From contig NZ_CP139979.1 of assembly GCF_034424525.1 (NCBI RefSeq), positions 2,505,001-2,569,000 of the forward strand: DNA of 64,000 nucleotides, written 5' to 3'. Shown one piece after another: positions 25,812 through 35,661 of the stretch. The translations under genes and the position numbers were made by a program. Under the pieces are notes generated by a model, which made no database searches, was not told where the DNA came from, and saw only the letters and a list, made by a program, of their open reading frames with translations. How positions within the stretch are numbered: position 1 is the stretch's first letter; every line of letters begins with the position of its first letter. This stretch comes from Sphingobium yanoikuyae (GTDB taxonomy: Bacteria > Pseudomonadota > Alphaproteobacteria > Sphingomonadales > Sphingomonadaceae).

Positions 25812-27170
25812 ATGGCCAGCCCGTCGCCCTCCCCCGTCCGGTCCACCGGGTCGATCAGCCGCCGCATGATCGGCATTGCCGCGCTGTGGATCAGCGTGCT
25901 GCTGCTGGGCGGTGGCGTCGCGCTCGACCGGGTGCTGTCGGACGCGGTGACGCGCAATTTCGACGATGGCATGAATTATGTGCTGACCGCGATGATCGCG
26001 GCGGCCGAGATCGGCCCGGACGGCGAAGTGCTGTTCAACCGCGAACTGGCCGACCAGCGCTTCCTGGAACCCAATAGCGGCCTCTATTACCAGATCAGCG
26101 CCAAGGGGCATGAGGATTGGCGGTCGCGATCACTTTGGGACCGGGCGCTCAAGGTGCCGGGTGACCATGCCGACCGCAATTTCCATGTCTATGACAGCAA
26201 GCAGTTTCCCGGCGAGGATCTGCGCGTCATGGAGCGCAGCGTCATCCTGCCCGGTTCCGATGCGCGCTGGATGTTCATGGTCGCGCAGGCGCGCCAGGGC
26301 CTTGATGGCCAGATCAAGACGCTGCGATCGACCCTGTTCAAGAGCTTCGCGCTGCTGGCGCTGGGCCTGATCCTGCTCGCCACCTTGCAGACCATCTATG
26401 GCCTGCGGCCGCTGCGCAAGGTGCGGCTGGAAATCATCAAGATGCGCGATGGCGACAAGAGCCGGGTGACCGAACCCATGCCCGCCGAAGTGCTGCCGAT
26501 GGTCGAGGAACTGAACGCGCTGCTCGCCCATAATGAGCGACAGGCGGAGGAAGCGCGCACCCATGCCGGCAACCTCGCCCATGCGCTCAAGACGCCGCTG
26601 ACCGTCATCATGAACGCGGCCACCGCCAATGCGCCGGACCTGGGCGAAACGGTGGTGCGCGAGGCGACGACGATGCGGCGCCAGGTCGACCATCACCTCG
26701 CCCGCGCCCGCGCCGTTGGCCGGCGCGGCGCAGCGCAGAGCCGGGCCGAGGTCTGGGCCAGCCTGGAGGCGGTCGAGCGCGCGGTGCGCCATCTCTATCA
26801 GGATGCGCGGGTCGACATGGACGGCGACAAGCATGCGGCGGTCCGCGTCGAGCGGCAGGATCTGGACGAAATGCTGGGCAATCTGGTCGAGAATGCCGCC
26901 AAATATGGCGGCGGCAGCGTGTTCGCGACGGTCAGCCGGGTTGGCGCAATGGTCGAGATCATGGTCGAGGATGACGGCATGGGCATTCCCGAAGCCGACC
27001 GGGTGCGCATCTTCGATCGCGGCGTGCGCCTCGATTCGGGCAAGCCCGGCACTGGCCTTGGCCTCGCCATCGTCCGCGATGTCGCCGAAATCTATGGCGG
27101 GTCGGTGGCACTGGAGGAGAGCGAGGATCTGGGCGGACTGCTGGTCCGCCTGCGCCTGCCGGCCGCCTGA
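25812..27170 (+). CDS. Sensor histidine kinase, PhoQ-like
   Basis: Membrane sensor kinase of 452 residues. Membrane segments lie at about 20-38 and 178-197 and enclose a periplasmic sensor of about 140 residues. The phospho-accepting histidine is His257 (NLAHALKTPLTVI). The ATP-binding domain has the N box NLVENAAKYGGG, the G1 box EDDGMGIPE and the G2 box GTGLGLAIV. It presumably phosphorylates the regulator at 25031-25696. The signal is unknown; PhoQ relatives sense divalent cations or envelope-damaging agents. Confidence 0.93.
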   Translation: MASPSPSPVRSTGSISRRMIGIAALWISVLLLGGGVALDRVLSDAVTRNFDDGMNYVLTAMIAAAEIGPDGEVLFNRELADQRFLEPNSGLYYQISAKGHEDWRSRSLWDRALKVPGDHADRNFHVYDSKQFPGEDLRVMERSVILPGSDARWMFMVAQARQGLDGQIKTLRSTLFKSFALLALGLILLATLQTIYGLRPLRKVRLEIIKMRDGDKSRVTEPMPAEVLPMVEELNALLAHNERQAEEARTHAGNLAHALKTPLTVIMNAATANAPDLGETVVREATTMRRQVDHHLARARAVGRRGAAQSRAEVWASLEAVERAVRHLYQDARVDMDGDKHAAVRVERQDLDEMLGNLVENAAKYGGGSVFATVSRVGAMVEIMVEDDGMGIPEADRVRIFDRGVRLDSGKPGTGLGLAIVRDVAEIYGGSVALEESEDLGGLLVRLRLPAA

Positions 27171-27268
27171 CAAAAGGCGCGCGACGAAAGGCAATTGCGT
27201 TCCTGCAAATCAATAGCATAGACAGGACAGACCGGGCCGCATCGGCCCATTCCAGACGGGATCGACGG

Positions 27269-27622
27269 GTGCGGCGCCATCTCTATCTCATTGCCGGCTT
27301 CCTCTCGATCGGATTGGGCACGCTAGGCGCCTTCCTGCCGCTGCTGCCGACCGTCCCTTTCATGATCCTCGCGGCCTATTGCTTTGCCCGCTCCAGCCCG
27401 GAACTGGAGGCAAAGCTGCTGGATCACAAGCATTTCGGTCCGCATATCCGCCGCTGGCGGGAACGCGGCGCGATCAGCCGCAAGGGCAAGAAGGCCGCGC
27501 TCGGCGCCTTCGCCTTCAGCGCAATCCTGGCGCTGATCTTCTCCCCCTTCCCCTGGTATCTGATCCCGCTGGCCGCAGCGCTGATCGGCGGCAGCTGGAT
27601 CTGGACCCGCCCGGAAAGCTGA
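27269..27622 (+). CDS. DUF454 (YbaN-type) membrane protein
   Basis: Small inner-membrane protein of 117 residues with a GTG start. The family signature is visible in the first membrane region: GFLSIGLGTLGAFLPLLPTVPF, followed by AAYCFARSSPEL and the KHFGPHIRRW segment. Two further hydrophobic segments form the C-terminus. DUF454 proteins are widespread and of unknown function. No operon partner is evident. Confidence 0.87.
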   Translation: MRRHLYLIAGFLSIGLGTLGAFLPLLPTVPFMILAAYCFARSSPELEAKLLDHKHFGPHIRRWRERGAISRKGKKAALGAFAFSAILALIFSPFPWYLIPLAAALIGGSWIWTRPES

Positions 27623-27650
27623 GCCGCCTCGGCGGGATCAATATCAGCCC

Positions 27651-28052
27651 CTAGCCCAGCGCCTTTGCATAATCGCGCAGCGCGCGTAGATCGCGGGTAA
27701 TCCACTTGGCGTCGCGCGCGAAATCCTCGTCGCTCATACCGGGCTGGCGAAAAAGCGTCAGCATCACCTCTGCCCCATCCCCATTCTCGATCACGCGCAG
27801 CGGGACATGAACCTCCCGACCATCACCGGTCTCGACGAAATGGTCCATCACGCCAAATTCATTGTGCGGCGTGAAGCGAACCACGATCGGCCCATCGGGA
27901 CCGTCGGCAATCCATCCGGTGCCGCCCCTGCGCAGATCGGCCTCGGTCAGGCCCGATGCCCATTTCGGGAATATCTCCGGCTGCCAGATCGCTTCGTAAA
28001 GCTCGCGCCAGTTGCGCGCTATCGTGACACTGTAGGTTCGCGCGGTAAGCAT
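27651..28052 (-). CDS. SRPBCC (polyketide cyclase/AHSA1-like) protein
   Basis: Soluble protein of 133 residues with the START/Bet v1-like layout: an N-terminal strand and helix (TYSVTIARNWRELYEAIW), a W-containing middle, beta strands and a long C-terminal helix (ARDAKWITRDLRALRDYAKA). Such proteins bind hydrophobic ligands in a cavity. Assignment to a specific subfamily is not possible. It is convergent with the DUF454 gene. Confidence 0.72.
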   Translation of the reverse strand: MLTARTYSVTIARNWRELYEAIWQPEIFPKWASGLTEADLRRGGTGWIADGPDGPIVVRFTPHNEFGVMDHFVETGDGREVHVPLRVIENGDGAEVMLTLFRQPGMSDEDFARDAKWITRDLRALRDYAKALG

Positions 28053-28129
28053 GCAGAATTCTCTTTTAGAAGTGGAACTGCGCTGTACCGCCGCCAGGCC
28101 TTCTTGTCACCGCAACGGATGTTTCTTGG

Positions 28130-28885
28130 CTAGATACCGCCCGGCACCGGGAGCCAGCCGCCGGAGGTCAGCGCGGCGCCAAGGTCCGTGACGCACGCAT
28201 CCAGCACCGCCTGATCGGTCGAGCGGATGACGAAATTGGCGCCGGTGCGCCCTTCGCGGAAGAAGGGGTAGCTGCCGATCTGGACGCCGTCATGCGCGCG
28301 CTCGGTGGCGCCGAGCAGGTCGGCGATCTCGCTTTCCGCGACCCAGCAGCCGATCGTCGCGGAGAGGACGGGCAAGCCGCCTTCCAGCGTGCCGGTCAGG
28401 CTGTCGAGCATGCCGGCGGTGATGTGCGGCACGCCGGCCATGATGAAGATATTGCCGTGGCGGATGCCCGGCGCACCCGACATGCGGTTTTCGATGAGGT
28501 CGGCGCCCGCCGGCACCCGCGCCATGCGCAACCGCGCGTCGGTGAGGCCGCCGCGCGTGACATAATAGCGCTCCAATATCGCCCGCGCTTCGGGATGGAT
28601 TTCCACACCGACGCACAGCGCCGCCGCGATCGCATCGACCGTGATGTCGTCATGGGTCGGCCCAATACCGCCGGTGGTGAAGAGATAGTCGTTGCGGGCA
28701 CGCAGCGTGTTCACCGCCTCGACGATCGCGTCCTGCACATCGGGCACCACCCGTACCTCGCGCAGGCGGATGCCCTGGACATTGAGCCAGGTGGCGATCT
28801 GCGCGACATTCTTGTCCTGGATGCGGCCGGACAGGATTTCATCGCCGATCACGATCACGGCGGCGGTCCAGATACGGTCGCTCAT
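28130..28885 (-). CDS. CinA-type molybdopterin-binding domain protein
   Basis: Protein of 251 residues made of a single MoCF-biosynthesis (MoeA/MogA-like) domain. Typical motifs are VIVIGDEILSGRIQDKN, FTTGGIGPTHDDIT and GAPGIRHGNIFIMAGVP. It corresponds to the N-terminal half of CinA and lacks the NMN deamidase C-terminal domain. The start codon overlaps the stop of the GFA gene in an ATGA arrangement, so the two are translationally coupled. Confidence 0.88.
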   Translation of the reverse strand: MSDRIWTAAVIVIGDEILSGRIQDKNVAQIATWLNVQGIRLREVRVVPDVQDAIVEAVNTLRARNDYLFTTGGIGPTHDDITVDAIAAALCVGVEIHPEARAILERYYVTRGGLTDARLRMARVPAGADLIENRMSGAPGIRHGNIFIMAGVPHITAGMLDSLTGTLEGGLPVLSATIGCWVAESEIADLLGATERAHDGVQIGSYPFFREGRTGANFVIRSTDQAVLDACVTDLGAALTSGGWLPVPGGI

Positions 28886-29364
28886 GCCAGCGGCTCCGCA
28901 CGGGCGGCAAGCGCCATCAGCCGGGCCAGCCGATCGGGCGGCAGGACGTCCGCCGGCTTGTAGCTGGCCTCGAAGACCGGCACGTCGGCCGGCAAGGCGG
29001 TCCAGTCCGACCGGTCCGCCACGAAGATCGCGGCATCGGGCCGGATCGCCGAGCGATCGTCGAGCGTGCCGACGCGGATCGCCGCGCCCGCCCGGCCGAG
29101 ACGGGGATAGAAGCTCCAGACCGCGGTGCCGCAGTTGGCGCAGCGCACGATCACCTGGGTCTTGCCGCTGCCGGTGGGGACCACATGTTCGCTGAGGTCG
29201 CCGGACAGGAGATGGAGATGATCGACCTCGACAAAGGCATTGACCGCGGACGCCGCGCCGCTCTGCCGCTGGCACAGGCTGCAATGGCAGTTGTTGACGA
29301 AGATTGGGTCTGCATCGACCCGATAGCGCACCTCACCACAGGCGCATCCGCCTTCCATCACCAT
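28882..29364 (-). CDS. GFA-family zinc protein
   Basis: Protein of 160 residues with the cysteine pattern of the GFA (glutathione-dependent formaldehyde-activating enzyme-like) family: GGCACGEVRY, NNCHCSLCQRQ and VRCANCGTAVW. These residues bind structural and catalytic zinc. The start at 29364 follows AGGAAAAGAGA. It is divergent from map and overlaps the CinA-type gene by four bases. Actual formaldehyde activity is not implied, since most family members are uncharacterised. Confidence 0.88.
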   Translation of the reverse strand: MVMEGGCACGEVRYRVDADPIFVNNCHCSLCQRQSGAASAVNAFVEVDHLHLLSGDLSEHVVPTGSGKTQVIVRCANCGTAVWSFYPRLGRAGAAIRVGTLDDRSAIRPDAAIFVADRSDWTALPADVPVFEASYKPADVLPPDRLARLMALAARAEPLA

Positions 29365-29447
29365 GTCCGTTTCTCTTTTCCTGATAGCGACCGCGGGGCT
29401 GAGCGAAGACACTCGCAATGCCGGATCGCAGGGTCTATATCAACCAC

Positions 29448-30278
29448 ATGACCGAATATATGACGATGACGGCCGACGCGCCGGTTTCCCGCTCGACCGC
29501 GATCAAGCTCTATGACGCGGCCGGTTTCGAAGGCATGCGCAAGGCCGGCCGACTGGCCGCCGAGATCCTCGACGCGCTGGTGCCCCATGTGGTGCCGGGC
29601 GTGACCACCGGCGAACTGGACGACATTGTCCGCCGCATGACCCTGGACGGCGGCGGCGTGCCGGCGACCCTGGGCTATCGCGGCTATACCCATAGCTGCT
29701 GCATCTCGCTCAACAATGTCATCTGTCATGGCATTCCGGGCGACTATAAGCTCAAGGACGGCGATATTCTCAATATCGACGTCACCCCGCTGGTCGATGG
29801 CTGGCATGGCGACACCAGCCGCATGTTCATCGCCGGCGATGCGCCGATCAAGGCGAAGCGGCTGGTCGAAATCACCTATGAATGCCTGATGCTGGGCATC
29901 GAGCAGGCCAAGCCCGGCAATCATCTGGGCGACATCGGCCATGTCATCCAGCGTCATGCCGAAAAGCATCGTTATGGCGTGGTCCGCGATTTCTGTGGCC
30001 ATGGCCTGGGCCGCGTCTTCCATGACAGCCCTGAAGTGGTCCATGTCGGCCGTCCCGGCACCGGCCCGGAGTTGAAGCCCGGCATGTTCTTCACGATCGA
30101 GCCGATGATCAATATCGGCAAGCCCGGCGTGAAGATGCTGGACGATGGCTGGACGGCGGTGACGCGCGACCGCACCCTGTCGGCGCAGTTCGAGCACAGC
30201 ATCGGCATCACCGAAACCGGCTGCGAGATCTTCACCAAGAGCCCGACCGGCCTCGATTGCCCGCCCTACGCGCGCTGA
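29448..30278 (+). CDS. map: Methionine aminopeptidase, type I
   Basis: Removes the N-terminal methionine from new proteins in the cytoplasm. The protein is 276 residues when started at 29448; an upstream in-frame codon at 29418 and a downstream ATG at 29460 are also possible. Metal and substrate motifs are NNVICHGIP, DILNIDVTPLVDGWHGDTSR, GHGLGRVFHDSP, FTIEPMINIG and the final EHSIGIT. The N-terminal stretch before GFEGMRKAGR is short and has no zinc finger, as usual for type Ia. Confidence 0.94.
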   Translation: MTEYMTMTADAPVSRSTAIKLYDAAGFEGMRKAGRLAAEILDALVPHVVPGVTTGELDDIVRRMTLDGGGVPATLGYRGYTHSCCISLNNVICHGIPGDYKLKDGDILNIDVTPLVDGWHGDTSRMFIAGDAPIKAKRLVEITYECLMLGIEQAKPGNHLGDIGHVIQRHAEKHRYGVVRDFCGHGLGRVFHDSPEVVHVGRPGTGPELKPGMFFTIEPMINIGKPGVKMLDDGWTAVTRDRTLSAQFEHSIGITETGCEIFTKSPTGLDCPPYAR

Positions 30279-30302
30279 TTTCTGCCTGCCCATGGCGGTC
30301 CC

Positions 30303-30365
30303 AAAGGCCCGCTCCGTTCATGCCATCGAGATCATGACCGATCGGCGTCGACGGGGCGGGCCTTT
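30303..30365 (+). terminator. Candidate terminator of map
   Basis: AAAGGCCCGCTCCG (30303-30316) pairs with CGGGGCGGGCCTTT (30352-30365) with one mismatch. Loop is long (35 bases), and the distal arm runs into a short T run. Long loop lowers confidence. Confidence 0.45.
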
Positions 30366-30487
30366 TGCATGACGGGCCGTTCAACCACTGCCCAAAAAAC
30401 AGGCAGAATGACATGATATTGCCCGGAATCCGGGCAATATGGACAAAGATTGCTGCATCGCCGAAAGCAGGCCTAGCGATTCGCCAC

Positions 30488-30504
30488 TTGGCACGGTAAT
30501 TGAT
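30488..30504 (+). promoter_or_regulatory. Sigma-54-type promoter of glnB
   Basis: TTGGCACG (30488-30495), four bases, then TTGAT (30500-30504) matches the RpoN consensus TTGGCACG-N4-TTGCW except for A in place of C in the -12 GC. The -24 GG and -12 G are separated by the required ten bases. Location 110 bases before glnB fits nitrogen control through NtrC. Confidence 0.55.
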
Positions 30505-30610
30505 TGTTAAGGGAGACGGCGCTTGCCTCGGGGGGCATGATGATCGTCGCTTGAAGGTTGAAGGATGCGGGCCAACCCGCGTCCGTTCGTGCGTCATGGG
30601 TTGGGATTAA

Positions 30611-30952
<342 letters not shown>

Positions 30953-31046
30953 TTTTCGACAGGTTCTAGCCGGCGGACAGGGGTCCGGCGGACACAGGCT
31001 TCAACGACCCCTTCGGGGGGGTATCCATAGAGAAGGGCAACTGCAC

Positions 31047-32459
<1,413 letters not shown>

Positions 32460-32484
32460 TCCTTTCACAGGTTGCTGGAGGACG

Positions 32485-32514
32485 GGCCCGGTCGCGCAAG
32501 CGGCCGGGCCTTTT
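32485..32514 (+). terminator. Rho-independent terminator of glnA
   Basis: GGCCCGGTCGC (32485-32495) and GCGGCCGGGCC (32500-32510) form an 11-base stem with one U-G wobble, a GCAA tetraloop and a TTTT tail. It begins 26 bases after the glnA stop. Confidence 0.85.
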
Positions 32515-32579
32515 CCGTTGCGGCGCGGCAGACGTGCTGTTCTATTCCTGCACCACGCATCGACGAAGGGAGACTCGCC

Positions 32580-32882
32580 TTGCAGATCAGCGGAAAGCTT
32601 GCCCGCGCCGCCCGCGCCCTGGTGGAATGGCCGCGTGATCATGTCGCGCGCCTTGCGGGGATCGATACGCCGATGCTGGCCGATTTCGAAGCCGGGCGCG
32701 CCGATCCGGGTGACGATGCAAAGGCACGACTGCGCCTGGTACTGGAACAGGGTGGCGCCGTCTTCCTGCCGGAGGATGGCGAACAGGGCGCTGGCGTTCG
32801 CCTGAAATTCACCGCACGCGACGTGCGCGCAATCAACCGCATGGAAGGCGAAGGCGGCCCGGTGGGTACCGACGACGTCTGA
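32580..32882 (+). CDS. Small XRE-like helix-turn-helix protein
   Basis: Predicted DNA-binding protein of 100 residues. A TTG start at 32580 is chosen because AAGGGAG lies just upstream and the protein family begins near this point. Residues about 10-60 fit a Cro/C1-type helix-turn-helix (VEWPRDHVARLAGIDTPMLA, DFEAGRADPGDDAKARL). The second half (GVRLKFTARDVRAINRMEGE) is a conserved tail of unknown role. Target unknown. It is a single-gene unit between glnA and the nitronate monooxygenase gene. Confidence 0.65.
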   Translation: MQISGKLARAARALVEWPRDHVARLAGIDTPMLADFEAGRADPGDDAKARLRLVLEQGGAVFLPEDGEQGAGVRLKFTARDVRAINRMEGEGGPVGTDDV

Positions 32883-32916
32883 TCCGGCTGTTGCAGGATC
32901 GATCGCCACCGCCCAC

Positions 32917-33975
32917 ATGAACTGCATGAACCCGATCGACGCGCTAGACCTTTCCCTTCCCCTGATCCAGGCGCCGATGGCGGGCGTATCGACGCCGGCG
33001 ATGGCCGCCGCCGTCAGCAATGCCGGGGCGCTGGGATCGATCGCCGTGGGGGCAACCGACGCAGCGGGTGCGCGCGCCATGATTGCGGCAACACGCGCGC
33101 GCACTGACCGGCCGTTCAACGTCAATCTGTTCGTCCATGCGCCGCCCCGCGTGCGCCCGGCCGCGGAGCAGGCGTGGCTGGCGGCGCTGACGCCGCTCTT
33201 TGCCGCGCAGAATGCGGCGCCGCCCGCCAGCCTGGAGACCATCTATCGCAGCTTTGCCGAAGACCCGGCGATGCTCGACCTGCTGGTCGAAGCGCGCCCA
33301 CGCGTGGTCAGCTTCCATTTCGGGCTGCCCGGCGCGCAGCAGATCGCGGCGCTCAAGCAGGCGGGTTGCCTGTTGCTGGCATCCGTCACCAATTTGGACG
33401 AGGCAGGCGCCGCGCGTGCCGCCGGGATCGACGCGCTGGTGGCGCAAGGATTTGAAGCCGGCGGCCATCGCGGCATGTTCGATCCCGATGTGCCCGATGC
33501 GATGCTCAGCACCTTCGCGCTGACCCGCCTGTTGGTGGCGAAGGCCGGCCTGCCGGTGATCGCGGCCGGCGGCATCATGGACGGACGTTGCGTGCGCGCC
33601 GCGCTCGACCTGGGCGCGGTGGCGGCGCAACTGGGCACGGCGTTCATCGCCTGCCCGGAAAGCAGCGCCGACGCCGCCTATCGCGCCGCCCTTGCCGGCC
33701 CGGCCGCCCAGCACACGGTCATGACCCGCGCCATTTCCGGCCGCCCGGCCCGCTGCCTTGCCAATCATTTCACCCAATGGGGCACTGAAAATGGTGGCGA
33801 TGTGCCCGACTATCCGCGCGCCTATGCCGCCGGGAAGGCGCTCAACGCGGCTGCCAAGATCCAGGGCGAAGGCGGCTATGGCGCGCAATGGGCGGGCCAG
33901 GGTGCGCCTCTCGCCCGCGCCCTGCCAGCCGCAGAGCTGATCGCGGCGATCGCGGCGGCGATGCGCGAGGCATGA
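32917..33975 (+). CDS. Nitronate monooxygenase (NPD family)
   Basis: FMN-dependent flavoenzyme of 352 residues with a TIM-barrel fold. Motifs are LPLIQAPMAGVSTPAMAAAV, QGFEAGGHRGMF for FMN/phosphate contact and PVIAAGGIMDGRCVRAALDL. It oxidises nitronates such as propionate-3-nitronate to aldehydes, probably a detoxification role. ATGs at 32917 and 32926 are both possible starts. Its stop overlaps the start of the DUF4269 gene (ATGA), implying coupling. Confidence 0.88.
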   Translation: MNCMNPIDALDLSLPLIQAPMAGVSTPAMAAAVSNAGALGSIAVGATDAAGARAMIAATRARTDRPFNVNLFVHAPPRVRPAAEQAWLAALTPLFAAQNAAPPASLETIYRSFAEDPAMLDLLVEARPRVVSFHFGLPGAQQIAALKQAGCLLLASVTNLDEAGAARAAGIDALVAQGFEAGGHRGMFDPDVPDAMLSTFALTRLLVAKAGLPVIAAGGIMDGRCVRAALDLGAVAAQLGTAFIACPESSADAAYRAALAGPAAQHTVMTRAISGRPARCLANHFTQWGTENGGDVPDYPRAYAAGKALNAAAKIQGEGGYGAQWAGQGAPLARALPAAELIAAIAAAMREA

Positions 33976-34481
33976 GCCGCGTCCCGCATGACGTCGCGCT
34001 GCAACGCACCGGCGCCCTGACGTTGTTGGCGCCCTATGATCCGCATGTTGCGGGCACGCCGCCGCTTGGCCTCGACCTGCCGGGCAGCGACATCGATATC
34101 GTCTGCGAAGTGCGGGATTTCGATGCCTTTGCCACCTTGCTGACCGAGCATTTCGGCGATCGCCCCGATTTTGCGGTTCATGCACGACCCGACCTTGATG
34201 CCATGATCGTCCGCTTTCGCGCATGGGACTGGCCGTTCGAGATTTTCGGCCAGGCCTTGCCGGTTGCGCAGCAACATGGCTGGCGCCATTTCTGTGTCGA
34301 GCGACGCCTGCTCGATCTGGGCGGTCCTGCTTTGGCGCAGGCGATCATGGCCTTGCGCCATCGCGGCCTGAAGACCGAGCCCGCCTTTGCCACGCTGCTC
34401 GGCCTGACGGGCAATCCCTATGTCGCGTTGCTGGAACTGGAGAAACAGGACGACGCAGCCCTGCGCGCCCTGCTGCCCTGA
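33972..34481 (+). CDS. DUF4269 family protein, nucleotidyltransferase-like
   Basis: Protein of 169 residues, started at the ATGA overlap with the upstream gene. The segment LDLPGSDIDIVCEV has the G-S-x2-D-x-D pattern of the nucleotidyltransferase fold. FRAWDWPFEIFGQ and QQHGWRHFCVERRLL follow, as expected for DUF4269. The molecular function is unknown. Coupling to a nitronate monooxygenase gene is unexplained and may be incidental. Confidence 0.78.
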   Translation: MSRVPHDVALQRTGALTLLAPYDPHVAGTPPLGLDLPGSDIDIVCEVRDFDAFATLLTEHFGDRPDFAVHARPDLDAMIVRFRAWDWPFEIFGQALPVAQQHGWRHFCVERRLLDLGGPALAQAIMALRHRGLKTEPAFATLLGLTGNPYVALLELEKQDDAALRALLP

Positions 34482-34497
34482 GTTTTTCCGACCCGAA

Positions 34498-35151
34498 TTA
34501 TTCTGCGCGGTCGGGGATGGCGGCGCCGAACAGCAGCACCGAATCGCCCGGCGGCGACAGCACGATCTCGCCGCCAGCCTCCATCACCAGCGCGCGCACC
34601 ATCCAGGCCGCCGCCGTGCGCGACGCCAGGCCACCGGCCGGCAAGGTTCCCGCCAGCGCCGCGCGCAGTTCGGGGTCGAGAATGACCTTCGGCCCCTCGC
34701 CCCGCACCACGATCTCCGTCACGCCCGGCCGCTTCTCCGCGCCGATGTCGAGCTGCCCGCCGCGCACCAGCGCATCGCCGGCGATCAGCGCGAGATTGAG
34801 CAGCACCTTGACCGCGAGCTTGGCCAGCATCTGTTCCTCGACCATCCAGCCAAGCTTCACCCGACCCGAAGCGAACATGCCCTCGATCGCGACCTTCGCC
34901 TCATGCGGCGGCACCGCATCGCCAAAACCGCCCGCCGAACCGAAGGCCAGGCGGAAGAATTTCAGCTTGTTGGCCGACGTGCGGGCGCTGTCGGCCAGCA
35001 GGTCCAGGCAGCGCTGGCGCATGTCCGGGTCGGTTTCGTCAGCCATAAGTTCCAGGCCATTGTTGAGCGCCCCGACGGGGCTCAGCAGGTCATGGCAGAG
35101 GCGCGAGCAGAGAAGGCTGGCAAATTCGATGCTGTCGATCAGATGGGTCAT
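34498..35151 (-). CDS. chpT: Histidine phosphotransferase ChpT
   Basis: Dimeric phosphotransfer protein of 217 residues that relays phosphate from the kinase CckA to CtrA and CpdR in the alphaproteobacterial cell-cycle pathway. The phospho-accepting histidine is in ASLLCSRLCHDLLSPVGALN. The degenerate HATPase-like C-terminal domain lacks clear ATP-binding boxes, as in ChpT. Start at 35151 matches the family N-terminus (MTHLIDSIEFASLLCSRL). Confidence 0.87.
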   Translation of the reverse strand: MTHLIDSIEFASLLCSRLCHDLLSPVGALNNGLELMADETDPDMRQRCLDLLADSARTSANKLKFFRLAFGSAGGFGDAVPPHEAKVAIEGMFASGRVKLGWMVEEQMLAKLAVKVLLNLALIAGDALVRGGQLDIGAEKRPGVTEIVVRGEGPKVILDPELRAALAGTLPAGGLASRTAAAWMVRALVMEAGGEIVLSPPGDSVLLFGAAIPDRAE

Positions 35152-35242
35152 GGAGATGGAGGCCGCCGGATTTACGGAAAAAGACACCTTCCCGGCTAGG
35201 CTTCCCCAGCCGATGATGCAAGCCCGGCTCACCCCCTTTGCA

Positions 35243-35644
35243 TCACCTTATGTCGAGCAACGCCTCCACGAAGACCACGCCCCCCTCCCCGTCCGGTCCA
35301 GCCACCCATGCGCGCACCGTCCCTCCGCCGACTATCAGCCACAAGGCGCCGTCCGGCGCGGCGCAGGCCCGGTCCGTTTCCGACGGAATCGGAACGCCCG
35401 ATGGGTGGGAATGATAATGACCAAGCACCGCCGGTCCGCCCCGGCGCGCGGCCCGATGCGCGTCCAGCAAGGTGGCTGGCGCCAGTTCGAAATGACGGGC
35501 CGGGTCAGGCGCGACATTGGCCGCTGGCAGGATCACGTCGATGCGCGCGCCCTGCCCCAGCAACAGGCCGCAGACCTCCCCCGGCTCGGCCGCAGCCAGG
35601 GCCATGATTTGTTCCAGCAGCACCCTTGAAATTTCGGCCTTCAT
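35243..35644 (-). CDS. JAMM/MPN+ metallopeptidase (M67 family)
   Basis: Zinc isopeptidase-type protein of 133 residues. The full JAMM motif is present: Glu23 in GEVCGLLLG, His78-x-His80-Pro81 in GHYHSHPSG, Ser88 and Asp91 in PSETD. Bacterial members cleave C-terminal extensions from ubiquitin-like sulfur carriers or release cysteine, but no such carrier gene is adjacent. It is divergent from rluD, with only 17 bases between start codons, so promoters must overlap the coding sequences. Confidence 0.87.
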   Translation of the reverse strand: MKAEISRVLLEQIMALAAAEPGEVCGLLLGQGARIDVILPAANVAPDPARHFELAPATLLDAHRAARRGGPAVLGHYHSHPSGVPIPSETDRACAAPDGALWLIVGGGTVRAWVAGPDGEGGVVFVEALLDIR

Positions 35645-35661
35645 TCCTACATCCCTAGGCA

